From: Erodium maritimum
Taxonomy: Eukaryota; Streptophyta; Magnoliopsida; Geraniales; Geraniaceae
Length of the DNA stretch: 64,000 bases
Direction of reading: 5' to 3'
Assembly (NCBI GenBank): GCA_963921825.1
Contig: OY997592.1
Span: forward strand, 28,499,730 to 28,563,729
Of the stretch, positions 48,123 through 60,197 are shown in pieces (the first letter of the stretch is position 1; every line of letters starts with the position of its first letter). The notes beneath the pieces are model-generated. The model saw only the letters and a program-made list of their open reading frames with translations. It made no database searches and had not been told where the DNA came from. The translations under genes were made by a program, and so were the position numbers.

Positions 48123-49803
48123 GTGACAGTGCGGTCAGGTGACAGAGTTATTACTTGTGTTTTCGGTAGCAAGAGCGGAGTCCTTCTATCCGCTTTGGCT
48201 ACGGGAGTGGAGTCTGAGGTTGTGCAGGGTGACAGAGACCTACCGAGAGTAGTTTGTGAGTTTCCGGACGTGTTTCCGGAGGAGCTATCAGGTTTACCGC
48301 CGACGCGTGAGATAGAGTTCTGGATCGACTTGATCCCCGGCACCGCGCCGATCTCGATGACACCTTATCGGTTTGCGCCAGCTGAGTTAGTCGAGTTGAA
48401 GCGACAACTCGAAGAGTTGCAGGAGAAGGGTTTCATCCGCCCTAGTGTTTCGCCGTGGGGAGCACCCGCCGTCTTCGTAAAGAAGAAGGGTGATGCCTTA
48501 AGGATGTGCATCGATTACCGGAAGTTGAACCGGGTTACGGTGAAGAACCGCTACCCGATGCCGAGGATCGATGACCTGTTCGATCAACTGAGAGGAGCAA
48601 CCTGTTTCTCCAAGATTGATCTAAGATCAGGCTACTATCAGTTGAGGGTCCGAAAGGAGGATGTGGAGAAGACCGCATTCCGGACACGTTATAGACACTT
48701 TGAGTTTTTGGTGATGCCGTTCGGGTTGACGAACGCGCCAGCAGCCTTCATGGATTTGATGAATGGCATATTCAGGTCGTACCTAGATCAGTTTTTCGTA
48801 GTTTTCGTTGACGACATCTTGATTTACTCGCCTAGTGAAGAGGCACATGAGGAGCACTTGAGGATAGTATTGACTTTGCTACGTACTCACCAGCTGTATG
48901 AGAACTTGGATAAGTGTGAATTCTGGCTCTCAGAGGTGAAATTCCTCGGACATGTGGTGTCCCGGGATGGTATCTTAGTCGACCCAGCGAAGGTCGATGC
49001 GGTTTCGAAGTTGGCGAGGCCCAAAAATGTTTTTGAGATCCGTAGTTTCCTGGGATTGGCAGGATATTATCGACGCTTTGTTCAAGACTTCTCACGTTTG
49101 ACTGCACCTATGACGGCATTAACTCGCAAGGGAGCGGAGTTCCTTTGGACTAGTGAGTGTGAGCACTCTTTCTCAGAGCTAAAGGCTAGATTGACTACCG
49201 CCCCAGTGTTGATTGTTCCGGAGCGGGGAGTGGGCTATGATGTGTACTGTGACGCCTCAGGCGAGGGACTTGGTTGTGTTTTGATGCAGTCCGGGAAGGT
49301 AGTTGCTTATGGCTCAAGACAATTGAAGGTGCATGAGGGCAACTACCCGACCCATGATCTAGAACTGGCAGCAGTGGTCTTTGCATTGAAGAGTTGGAGA
49401 CACTATCTGTACGGTGAGTAGTTCAGAGTATTCTCGGACCACAAGAGCCTCAAGTACATTTTATCTCAGCGCGACTTAAACATGCGCCAGAGGGGATGGA
49501 TGGAATTACTTGAGGAGTACGACTTCGAGCTGCTCTATCATCCGGGCAAGGCGAATGTCGTCGCAGATGCTCTGAGCAGGAAGTTGACTCATTGTGTGGC
49601 CAGCATGGCAGTCCGAGAATGGAACATGCTAGAGGAGTTGAGCTCATTCCGACTTGAGCTTGAGGAGATCACGAATGGTATGGCCTTATGTGCATTAGTG
49701 GCTCAACCCACGTTGATCATTCGGGTGCTAGAGGCACAGGCCGAGGATGCCGAGGCGACATGGATTCGTGAGAGACTGGCAGACGGTGAAGAGATCGATG
49801 GTT
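48123..49803 (+). pseudogene. chromovirus reverse transcriptase and RNase H
   Basis: Largest intact frame of the element (48123-49421). It begins with [14 protein letters not shown]-type linker sequence ([20 protein letters not shown]) and continues through RT motifs [45 protein letters not shown] and the catalytic [14 protein letters not shown] (VDD near 48807). RNase H follows with [19 protein letters not shown] and [23 protein letters not shown] at 49419 falls where relatives have Gln in YGEQF. The frame then resumes with [20 protein letters not shown] and [14 protein letters not shown] until TGA at 49803. Catalytic residues of both enzymes look intact. Confidence 0.9.
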
Positions 49804-49808
49804 GAGAG

Positions 49809-51141
49809 TTGAGTACAGATCAGAGTCTCCGTTTTAGAGGACGGTTGTTTGTACCCCGAGGATGTAGGGACACAGTGTTGAGAGAGTGTCACCACTCACG
49901 GCTTGTTGTGCACCCCGGTGGCACCAAGATGTATAGAGACATCCGAAGACAGTTCTGGTGGAGTGGGATGCGCAGGGCAGTCGCATATTTTGTTTCAAGG
50001 TGCCTCACCTGTCAGCAGGTTAAGGCGGAGCATCAGCGGCCCGTTGGCTTACTACAGCCTTTACTGGTCTCCGAGTGGAAGTGGGAACACATTACTATGG
50101 ATTTTGTATGTGGATTGCCGAGGTCGCCTAAAGGGGCATGATGTTATTTGGGTTGTGGTTGACCGACTGACCAAGTCGGCATACTTCCTAGCTATGCGGA
50201 TGACTGACACTGTGGACATGTTGAGTCGGTTATACGTTAGAGAGATTATTCGCCTTCATGGGGTACCGGTATCAGTGGTATCTGACAGGGATCCTGGTTT
50301 CACATCTAGATTCTGGAAGAGCCTACAGAAGGCACTGAGGATAGAGGTGCTACTGAGTACAGCTTACCATCCTCAGACAGATGGATAGTCAAAGCGCACT
50401 ATACAGATTTTGGAGGACATGCTTCGAGCTTGTGTGCTAGACTTTCAGGGATCATGGGAGGATCACCCCCCTCTAGCAGAGTTCGCCTACAACAACAGTT
50501 ATCAGTCCAGCATTGGGATGGCACCATTTGAGGCTTTGTACGGCAGACCGTGTAGGTCGCCAGTTTGTTGGGCAGAGGTAGGGGAACGTGATCTACTTGG
50601 TCTAGACATGGTCAGAGAGACGACCGAGAAGGTCGCATTGATTAGAGGGCGGCTGAAGACCGCACGGAGTCGTCAGAAGAGCTATGCAGATAGACGTTGC
50701 AGACCGCTTGAGTTCTCGGTCGGAGATCACGTATTTCTGAGGGTGAGCCCGAAGAAGGGCCTATTGCGGTTTAACCACGGCGGAGGAAAGTTTTCATCGC
50801 GTTTCATGGGACCATTTGAGATCTTGGATCGAGTTGGAGTCGTAGCTTATCGGTTAGCATTTCCACCGCAGCTTGGGAACGTGCATAACGTTTTCCACAT
50901 GTCCCAATTGCGGAAGTACACGACAGATCCTTCTCACATTATTGAGTGGACAGACATCGAGGTAGCTGATGATGTCTCATATGAGGTGCAGTCTGTCAAG
51001 ATCTTGGGTACAAAGGAGAAGGTCCTAAGGAACAAGACGATTCCACTAGTACTAGTACAATGGGGAAACCAAGGAGCAGGGTCAACGTATGAGCGCGAGG
51101 ATGAGACCCGGGAGAAGTACCGCCACCTGTTTGACCATTGA
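49809..51141 (+). pseudogene. chromovirus integrase with C-terminal chromodomain-like region
   Basis: The zinc-binding HHCC region is present (ECHHSRLVVHPGGTKMYRDI, then CLTCQQVKAEH). The core has ITMDFVCGLP (first Asp) and VVSDRDPGFTSRFW (second Asp). An extra G near 50135 shifts the frame between them. A TAG at 50386 replaces Gln in TDGQS, and the catalytic Glu that should follow is Lys (SKRTIQILEDM). The last part (50410-51141) is open: GMAPFEALYGRPCRSPVCW, GDHVFLRVSPKKGLLRF, LGNVHNVFHMSQLRKY, and the chromodomain-like VSYEVQSVKILGTKEKVLRN ending EKYRHLFDH. In chromoviruses that tail is thought to steer insertion to particular chromatin. Confidence 0.9.
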
Positions 51142-51191
51142 GGTACTTTCCTTTTAATTTCGAGGACGAAATTCTCTTAAGGGGGGTAGAT

Positions 51192-52985
51192 TGTAAGAAC
51201 CGCCCCCGGTTGATCACGGTAGAGCCGGCGATTTCTAACCAAGTTTGACTTTTGGCCGGAAAAGGCAACCGAAGACTCAGGAAGTCATTCGGGACATTTC
51301 CGGGGCCCAAAAACCTTAGCCGTCAGCACAGTTAGCTTAGTTGGGTCATTTCCTTCAGTTTGACTGTAATTTTGTAACGGTCAATTTCTGGTCAAACTGG
51401 GACTTTATATCGACTTTCACGACTAAAATTGGACTGCTAAAATTCTAATAAAATAAAGTGGCTCCCACAATGCCACATGGCATTGGAGGCTTGGATGAGA
51501 ATAAAATGAGTTGAAATGACCTCTTGACCCTCCCTAGAGACTCTAAAAAGGATAAAACTAGCAAGGGGCTTTTGGTCATTTAGCTTATAGGTCATTTAAG
51601 GCATTTGTAGGACACAAATTCAGCCATTCCCCTCATTTTGCAGCTGAGAATTTCTAAAGGGAGAGAAGAGAGAAGTTCTTGGCTTGAGCAAGAGGAAAGA
51701 GAGCAAAGAGAAGATTTTTGGCTCATCTTTCCACCATTTCTCCTTCCCAGGCTTGCTAGCTTCATCTCCTACACATCCTCAAGGTATGGATGCTCTAAAC
51801 TTCTCTTTCCACCCACTTTCAATCTATGGGTTTTTTGGGTTTTTGGCTTGGAGTTGAAGAACTAGTGATTTTGATGATTGTTGGAGTTAGGTTAGTGAAG
51901 ATAGGTTGTTTGATTGTGTTTTGGTTGAAGTTTTGATGAACTCATTGAGGGTGTTTTTGATTGAATAGTTTTGCTGAACATTTTGGAGTTTGAAGGACTT
52001 GGAAATGGGGTTTTTGAGTTGATTTTCGTGGAAATCGAGTTGAGGAAGAAGGGGAAGGATCTGTTCAGGTTTGGCACGGCAGGCGACCCGGACCGGGCCA
52101 TGTGCCGGCACGGCAGGCCGCACGGAACGGGTCTAGTACCGGCATGGTACGCGGCACGGAACGGACGGGAGTCCGGCACGGTACCTCACTTGGTCCGTGT
52201 TAGACTCCGAGCCGGTCTGTCGCACGGTCCGTGCTGGTTACCGGGCCGGTCTGTGATACGGACCGGACTGCCTTCCGGACCAGACTCCTAGACCCAAAAA
52301 CCCTCCCTTTCAATCTCTTTCGATTCCTAAAACGTTTCTTCAAACCTTATTTCCATTACTTGAGTATTGTTATGTATTTTGGGGAGAAGAACATCGTTGA
52401 GTTATTAATTTTGGTCTTATGGTTGTCTAAGACCGTGGTACCGAGCAAGGAAGGAAGGAAGAACTTGGACCCGATCTAGAAGAACGAAGATCACGCCGGA
52501 ACTCATGTGAAGAACGGAGTTGTGACTACCGAGTTTGACAACAGAGTTTAGAGGATCACCTCGAGGTAAGGAAAGTCCTAACTACTCAAGTTTTCTTTAT
52601 TAGTATGCATGTTAGGATAATAAAATCGGAAAGGTCCTAGAATTGCATATGGGATGCGAATAACTAGAATAAACGTCTTTCAATTATTAATAACTGGAAG
52701 TGTCTAGAATGCATGCTTAGGATGAGAATATCTAGTGTAACTCGCTTTCAATACTTGAGAATTGATTTACTGGTAGAGAGGCCGTGATGAGCCATCGGAT
52801 TAGTTGTTGTGTTAGGTTCACATGCTTGGTTGCTAGGTATTAGGATAATCAAGAGTCTAATGAAACTAGTTTAATTTTATGATTGATTGATTTATCGAAT
52901 GTTACTTGATTGGTTGAGTGATTGTGTGTTGAAATAATTGTGGTCACGTCTCGAGTCCGGTCAAAACCGGATTTGGGACATGACA
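51192..52985 (+). repeat. 3' LTR of the chromovirus (1794 bp, internally deleted)
   Basis: Matches the 5' LTR from its first base. It lacks about 1.16 kb: TTGAAATAATTG at 52940 joins directly to TGGTCACGTCTC, while in the 5' LTR these are 43935 and 45092. It also lacks a piece of about 34 bp in the GGCACGG cluster (5' copy near 43216-43250). The end reads TTTGGGACATGACA instead of TTTGGGGCGTGACA. Confidence 0.92.
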
Positions 52986-52990
52986 TGCCT

Positions 52991-55900
52991 CGCTTCATTT
53001 ATCGGGTGTTACGAAATATTAGTTTACAAAATTCGCATTGGGCAAAGGTTTAATTCTGTGGGAGGATTTTTTTCAAGAACTGTCATGGAAGTTCAATCTG
53101 TTTGGTCATGAGGACGTAGAAATTGAATATCAGAATCTGCATCAAACAAGCACTGTTCCTAAATTCGAGCTTCGTTTTGTAGAGCTCAAAGCTCTAATGT
53201 TGTTGCGTGACCCATGTTTATCATTAAGGCATTTCTTCAACAAATTCTTAGGGGGGATCAAACCCCATTTGAGAGTAGGAGTCCAATTGTTTGATCCTCG
53301 TTCATTGGGTCATGCCATGTACGTAGCGCACACAGAGGAACAACATCAACTTGCTTTAAGCTTTTAAAAACAAAGGTCTGCTCCTCACTTTTATCAGAGA
53401 CCTCTCCCTCAGATTTTGATTGCTCCTACTGTTCTTACCACCCCAACAATGCCAAGACCAAACACTAGCGGCTCTAGAGACCTAGCATATACAATGGTGC
53501 ATACTCGTAATTTGGATGATCATTTAAGGTATGGTATATGTTACACTTTCCCTACACGATGGACAAAAGATCACGTCTGACCAAATCGCCTGAAGCTATT
53601 TCTTCTATCATTTGATTCAGATGAATCTGATCATGTTTCTTTATGCGAATACAATCCAAAGCCAATGGACATTGAACATCTACAACCGGACACACTAGCG
53701 GTAAATCTTAAACCAGATTTGTGTATTTTATCGCATGAGTATTTTTGCTCCCTTTATGGCCCAAGATCTGCCAAGTCAATCACAGTCCAAAGGATAATTC
53801 GATCCACACCAATTTCGATTCTCATCGATATAAGGGCATCAAAATCATTTTTGGACGAATCTGCTGCATCCAAATTGAGTCTTGTTTTAGTCTTTGCACC
53901 TCTAGTATATGTTAAAATGGGCAATGAGTTCAAGCAGAAGTGCTGCACAACCACTACAAATCATTGGGATATTGATAATTATGCATTCTCTTGGGAAATC
54001 TTGGTCATTCCCTTAGGGGGTTCACATCTTATTTTAGGAGTCGATTGGCTAGAAATAGTGAGCCCGATTTAGTTGGATTATTCCTTACGCACGATCATTG
54101 TTACTTTTCGTAACATCCAATATACATTTGCTGAGAGTGCTCGCTCTGACCAATTCTTACTGGCATCCTATAAATTGCTTCAACAAGTAATCCAACAGGG
54201 AGATGACTTATTTCTAGGGCAATTTTGTGAGACAGGCACCGAGCTACCTGTTCCTTGCAAGATATAGCATGACTTGTTGGAGAATCTGGCCAAGTAAAAA
54301 TCAGTGTTCGAACAACCCACATCCCTACCTCCGTGGGGATCACTACACCACAAAATACCTCTAATCCCAAGCAGCAAGCCTCCCTCAATTCGCCCATATC
54401 GCCACAGTTATGAACAGAAAAACAATCCGGAGGAACTGATCAAAGAAATGTTGGCATCATGAGTAATTCAGAACAACACGAGCCCATATTATTTTCTGGT
54501 GTTGCTAGTTCATAAGAAGGATGGATTGTGGCGAATGTGTGTTGACTACCGAAAACTCAACGACCAGACGATCAAGGACAATTTCGCGATTCCTACTATC
54601 GAGGAACTACTAGAGGAGCTAGAAGGCTCATGTTTATTCTCCAAAATGGACATCCGCTCTGGTTTTTAATAGATTTTGTTACATGAATGTGAAGAGAAAA
54701 ACAACATTTCGTACTCATCAAGGACACTACGAATTTCGTGTCATGTCGTTTGGTTTAGCAAACACTCCCTCTAGTTTGTAGTCACTTATGAATAAGGTAT
54801 TAGACGATTATTTACGGAGATTTGCTCTGGTATTTTTCGACGACATCCTTATTTACAATCACAACTGGGAAGAACTTCTAGAACACATCTCTTTACTTAT
54901 GCAACGTTTACACAGTCAAAAGTTGTTTGCCAAAATGTCCATGTGTGAATTTGGCACTACTCAGATCTAATATCATAGCCATATCATTTCTCAAGAAGGG
55001 GTTGCTACAAATCCTGCAAAGGTTCAGGTCATGAATGATGGGCCTCGACCAGCATCTATCTGATCCTTGAGAGGATTTTTGGGGCTTACAAGATATAATA
55101 GACAATTTATTCAAAACTATGGACTTATTGCCCGACCATTGACTATTTTTCTTAAGAAGAAGAACTTTATGTGGTCGGATGAGGCTTAATCAAGCTTTGA
55201 AAAATTGAAACTCGCAAGGGCTTCTATCCCCTATTCTTCGTTTTCCAAACTTCTCGCTACGATTCATAATCGAAGCATACACTTGTGATGCCGGTTTAGG
55301 AGGAGTTTTGATGCAAGAAGGCAGACCAATCACATTTTTGAGAAAAGCATTGGGTACCTGAGCTCAAGCACCGTCTACTTATGAAAAAGAGCTCCTCGCA
55401 ATTATGAATTCTATTCAAAAGTAGCGACATTATTTGTCCTTTGGGAGCTTTATAATTCGCACTGACCACCAAGCACCTTTTCGATCAGAAGCTCTCCACT
55501 ATTTTTCGATATCGTTGGCTTGCAAAATTGATGGGTCTCACTGACACGATTGAATATAAATGAGGAAATGAAAATGTTGTTGCTAACGCAGTGTCTAGAT
55601 TGCCTATGGAAGAGTTGAATGAAACTTCTGTGGTGGTGCCTTAGTGGGTAAATGAGGTAATATCCAGCTTTGATGATGACTTAGAGCTTCAAGGTATTTT
55701 GGTGCAAATCTCAACTGCCCTCTCATCTTATCCGAACTATCTATTAAAACAATGGGTCTTGAATTTCAAGGACAAGATGTATTTGGGGCCAGACTCGAAA
55801 ATTCATTTGAAAAATGATAAAATTGATGCATGAGTCTACATTATGAGGACATTCAGGAATGACAGTTACTATAAAGAGAATTGAACAATGGTACACGATT

Positions 55901-56095
55901 ATGTGCAAGCGTGTTATGTTTTCCAACGTTGCAAATTGGAGCATATTCCTTACCCAGGTTTGGTAATATCTACAATACCTTGAACGGAAATCTAGTCACA
56001 TGTTTACCCCCTTGTGATTCATTTGATTGCATTATGGTCGTTGTTGATCGCTACATTAAGTAGAATCACTTTATACCTCTGAAACATCCTTTTAC
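52991..56095 (+). pseudogene. gag (3' part), protease, RT, RNase H, integrase remains of the older gypsy element
   Basis: Continues the gag interrupted at 42152: SLHLSGVTKY, LILWEDFFQELSWKFNLFGH, LRFVELKALMLLRDPCLSLR, FFNKFLGGIKPHLRV (53000-53370). Protease remnants at 53790-54070 read LIDIRASKSFLDES and LILGVDWLEIV; the active site, normally LIDSGAS, has lost its Ser-Gly. RT remains include FSKMDIRSGF near 54640 and the catalytic LVFFDDILIYNHNWEELLEH near 54828. RNase H (TCDAGLGGVLMQEGRPITF near 55285) and integrase scraps (DSYYKEN, VQACYVFQRCKLEHIPYPG near 55900) follow. The frame is broken by dozens of stops and shifts. The 3' end, including the 3' LTR, is missing. Confidence 0.82.
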
Positions 56096-56400
56096 GGCTT
56101 CTCATCTACTATCATTTCCAACACAGATCAAATATTCCTCCCAATCCAATGGTATCGGAGAGATCGGGTTCGGGTCATTTGACCAACCTTAGTTCGAACC
56201 TGGGCTTTCATATGGGCTCTCTCAAATATCAGACACGTCATCCATCACATGAAAAACAACTAATAACGTGCAAAAACTGGGACACCGGCTGAGCCAGTCA
56301 CCTCAGCGTTGAAAACACACACAGTATTCAGACATTTGACCACCCATTTCTCCGGTCTACTGCGAACCCCCCTTTTTCCCCGTAAAACAAATTTAAAGAA
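56096..56400. other. junction between gypsy remnant and OBERON-like gene, presumed promoter
   Basis: About 300 bp without ORFs. CAATGGTATCGGAG near 56149 recalls a retrotransposon primer site, but no LTR end adjoins it. The part nearest the gene (56340-56400) probably includes the transcription start. Confidence 0.35.
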
Positions 56401-58075
56401 GAAAAACTCCATTTGGTTTCAGTCTTGTTCATCGGAAGGATAAAATGTTCTAGATCGCCGCCGCTGACTTCATCAGAGTCCCTTTCTACTTTGGTGAGCT
56501 CTATTATTTTGCTCGGATATGAGGTTTATTTTCATTCTTTTGAAAGTGAGATGAGATGTGTTCTTTCTTTTCATCTGCTACTTTATTGTTGTTCAATCTT
56601 TAATTTAGTATTTCTGTATGGAATTTGGTATATTTGGAGTAAGTCTGATTTCTCGAGGCATGAGTTTGTAGGGTTTGATCTGTGTAATTTTTTTGTTTTG
56701 TTTTTTCTCTCCGTTGAAGCTATGTAGATGTAAAGAGTGAAATTCGTTTTTTGTTTTCCTTTTAAAGCTTGAGTCCTATTATATTGTGCTAGTGTTATAT
56801 CTACCTGAAAGTAGGGGTTGGAACCAAAAATTATTTGAATTTAAGTGATAGTATCAAGTATATGTAGTATTTGATTGTTGCCCAATCGTGCTTTGTAGAT
56901 ATGCCTTCCTTAAGTGGTGCTACTTTGGGCATTTTCTCTGTTTTTCTTGGAAACAAAAGGGCTTGTTCCCAGCCAGTCTTAAGTTGTCCTATCCAGGATT
57001 ACGGATCGCATAGCTTTTAGTATCAAGCACTGCTCTAAATAACCCTATATCTCCCTGAAAAATCCAAGGAATTTAACCATCGAGTTTTGGCCGTTTTCCA
57101 CCGTTAAGTGAAAATCACTTACTTATTTTTCATATACTATTCTAAATTGTATATGAAAATTTGTATTTAAAGATCTGCTCATAGCATGAACACAATAAGA
57201 GATTATCAATAGCAAATTCAATTCACTTTTCAAATCCAATTCAATTTTACAAATCAATAATTAAAATGTGTGAGGAACTATCTTATTTTACTAAAATATT
57301 GATCCTTTTTGTCTTTAATATACGTGTTATATATATTATTTAATAAAATGCGTTTCGCCGATATCTCCTTGATAAGTTAAAAAAATCCTTGATCGGCACC
57401 TCACCAAGTTTTGATTGTTACCGAGTTTTAGAACCTTGATATTAGAGGGGACCAACATAACTAAAAGGCCAAGTTGATAGTTGAAGGCTCATATATAGTT
57501 TTGTATTCTAACCCGTGGATTATGCAGGAAGAGAGATGAGCCATTTGAGACGAGAGATGACAAGCCTTAATTGAGAAGAGTGATGACAAGCCTTAATTGA
57601 GAAGAGTGATAGCTTTGGAGATAAGACATAATAAGAGGCCCATTAAGAGTATATAGAGTAATAAAGAAGATATTAATATTTTTTGGAGATAGTGGGGATC
57701 TGAACTCGTGTTCGTGAGAAACCGTATTCTGAAACCATATTAGAGGACCAACTAAACTAAAAGATTAAGCTTATAGTTGAAGGCCCAATTCTAGTTTTAT
57801 ATTCTAACAGTGAACTTCAATTTTTTGCTTATTTATTATTTGGTCGGTGAATGATGACTTGGAAATTTCATCTCAAGGGAAGCCTCTTTTTTGCAAAAGA
57901 AAAATGAATTTTGCTTCTGGTATAGTAATTAGAGCCATAGAGGGGTTATTTATGTATTGTTTTTTTCATCGTATGCATCCCTCTGCTATTTGTGGTCATG
58001 ACTTGTTGCATTTTTTGAAGCCCCTAATAGTAATAGTATAAGTTCTCTACAGGTACAGAATAACCAAATTGATTG
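56401..58075 (+). other. 5' UTR exon and 1.56-kb 5'-UTR intron of the OBERON-like gene
   Basis: A leader exon is inferred to end at 56493 (…TACTTTG followed by GTGAGCTC) and to resume at 58053 after TCTCTACAG, 23 bp before the start codon. The intron is T-rich and holds no gene. Inside it, two diverged copies of an 80-bp segment (57436-57512 and 57729-57810; AGAGG.GACCAAC and AGTTGAAGGC) flank a small tandem repeat of GATGACAAGCCTTAATTGAG. Splice borders are inferred from consensus only. Confidence 0.55.
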
Positions 58076-60197
58076 ATGGGAACATCTTCTGATTCTAATA
58101 TACATCATCAACCTACATCAAAAATGCTACCTCCGCGTCAACAGCCCCGGACTGGAGGACTACAAACATCACTGTCCCTAGTTTCTTCTGATGGTGCCCA
58201 TTTGTCCCCCGATGCCCAGGAACCGAGATCAAATTCGGACCACGTCCGTGAATCCCCCACTGAAAGTGCCAGTTCTCGGGAGACCTGGCCCACTGCTGAT
58301 GTTGTCGTCACAGCAAAGAAGCTTGACAATGGGAAATTGGAGAATGATTGTCCTGAACAGTCTGTCATTCGTCATGTTTCTAGCTTGGATAAAATATCTC
58401 TTCGGGACATAGCAAGAGAGAGAGTTGATATAGTTGCAGAAAGGATGCACCGTCTTCCTGATGATTTTTTGGAAGAGCTTAAGAGTGGGCTCCGTCTTAT
58501 CCTTGAAGGAAATGGTGGTTCACAGCACCGAGAGGAGTTTTTGATATTGCAGAAGTTTGTTCAGTGTAGGCCTGATTTAACAGCTAAGACATTGATAAGA
58601 GCGCACCGTGCACAACTTGAAATCCTAGTCGCAATAAACACGGGAATTCAAGCATTTCTTCATCCAAATATCAGCCTCTCTCAAACTTCCCTCATAGAGG
58701 TCTTCATTTACAAGAGATGCAGAAATATTGCATGCCAAAACCAGCTTCCAGCAGATGATTGTACCTGTGATGTATGCACCAAGAAAAATGGTTTCTGTAA
58801 TCTTTGCATGTGTGTGATCTGTAACAAGTTTGATTTTGAAGTTAATACCTGCCGCTGGGTAGGTTGTGATTTGTGTTCTCATTGGACCCATACAGATTGT
58901 GCAATTCGCGAAGGACAAATTTGTATGGGCCCTTCTGCTAAGAGTGGAGCAGGCCCTACAGAAATGCTTTTCAGATGCCGAGCTTGCAATCGGACATCTG
59001 AGCTCTTAGGTTGGGTTAAAGATGTATTCCAACACTGTGCCCCCACCTGGGACAGGGAGGCTCTGATGAGAGAACTTGATTTTGTAAGTAGGATATTCCG
59101 CGGAAGTGAAGACACCAAAGGGAGGAAATTGTTTTGGAAGTGTGAGGAACTCATTGAGAAATTGAAAGGTGGACTTGCAGAATCAACAGCTTGCAGGCTA
59201 GTACTCATATTTTTTGAAGGTACGATTGCTGAGAACTGAACTATCATGTTTGTTTTTGAATGGTTTATCTGGATATCCTGGTGAAGTTATAATCTCTAAA
59301 TCTGTTATTATCATGTATGTATTTATAGATACATATTATGAGTATATATGCATCTGTTCTATCGTCTTAGATGTAAGTCTTACTTTTGCTGTTTTGCTTC
59401 TGTTTATTTAACTGTTATTCAGGCAATAAATGCAATGTGCAAAAGTTGGCTGTAGTTTCTGAATCAGTTTCTATGTTGCTAAATGGAATGCCATACTAGT
59501 GTGTACTCGTTCTTTGGTCTCCTTTAACTAGAAATAAATTCTTAATTTTTCTCTCTTTGATTATGTGTACTTCCTTGATGAAGAGCTTGAGTTGGACTCT
59601 CCTAAAAGCCTAGAGAACGGGGACAGTGGACGACTGGTTGCTCCAACGGATGCCTGCAATCGAATTGCTGAAGTGGTGCAGGAAGCCATAAGGAAGATGG
59701 AAATGGTGGCTGATGAGAAGATGAGGGTATTCAAGAAAGCGCGCCTAGCACTTGAGGCTTGTGACCGTGAACTTGAGGACAAGGCAAGGGAAGTAACCGA
59801 ACTAAAGATGGAGAGGCAGAAAAGGAAGGACCAGGTAGAAGAGCTGGAAAGAATTGTGCGGCTTAAAACAGCAGAGGCTGATATGTACCAGCTCAAGGCC
59901 AATGAAGCCAAACGAGAAGCTGAGAGGCTCCAGAGAATTGCTCTTGCCAAACCAGATAAATCGGAGGAAGATTATGCCAGTAGTTACCTGAAGCTTCGGC
60001 TGAGTGAGGCTGAGGCTGAGAAGCAGTATCTGTTTGAGAAGATCAAGCTGCAGGATAGTTTGCGAGCATCCCAAAGCAGTGGTGGGAGTGACCCATCACA
60101 GATGCTGATGTATTCCAAAATCCATGACATCCTCCAAAATGTATACAATGCACCGTCAAAGGCAAACGATCACCAGCCTTACAGGACAAATCCATGA
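58076..60197 (+). CDS. OBE1/OBE2-like: OBERON1/2-like PHD-finger protein, 2 coding exons, 585 aa
   Basis: Nuclear PHD-finger protein. In Arabidopsis OBE1 and OBE2 act redundantly to maintain root and shoot meristems and help set up auxin-response gene expression in the embryo; they are also known as potyvirus VPg-interacting proteins. Coding exons 58076-59219 and 59584-60197 join in phase (FFE then ELELDSPKSLENG). The start MGTSSDSN matches the family's usual N-terminus; the TTG three bases earlier is ignored. Residues 1 to about 100 are Ser/Pro-rich. About 105-130 is DKISLRDIARERVDIVAERM. The Cys/His-rich PHD region spans about 215-308 (CRNIACQN, CDVCTKKNGFCNLCMCVIC, GCDLCSHWTHTDCA, FRCRACNRTSELLGW). 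A coiled coil covers about 417-527 (VERIVRL-type heptads, here ELERIVRLKTAEADMYQLKA). Length is close to the Arabidopsis proteins (about 570 aa). No defect is seen. Which of OBE1 or OBE2 it matches best cannot be settled by eye. Confidence 0.93.

Larger units (their letters stand above)
42153..52985 (+). mobile_element. Ty3/gypsy chromovirus (Tekay-like), 10.8 kb, inserted in an older gypsy gag
   Basis: Complete LTR retrotransposon structure. 5' LTR 42153-45136, primer-binding site TGGTATCAGAG at 45140, gag-pol 46392-51141, purine tract AAGGGGGGTAGA at 51179-51190, 3' LTR 51192-52985, and a 5-bp duplication TGCCT at 42148-42152 and 52986-52990. A C-terminal chromodomain-like region and the domain order protease, RT, RNase H, integrase place it among chromoviruses, most like the Tekay/Del group. 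About ten in-frame stops, one frameshift and a changed catalytic residue in integrase mean it cannot move by itself. The two LTRs are clearly alike over their shared length, with scattered single-base differences, so the insertion is younger than its host element. Confidence 0.93.

Noticed and set aside
47261-51310. Minus-strand ORFs in the chromovirus
   Set aside because: Shadows of the gag-pol frame.
56142-56160. TGGTATCGGAG, similar to a retrotransposon primer site
   Set aside because: No LTR end next to it and no gag behind it; probably chance or an untraceable relic.
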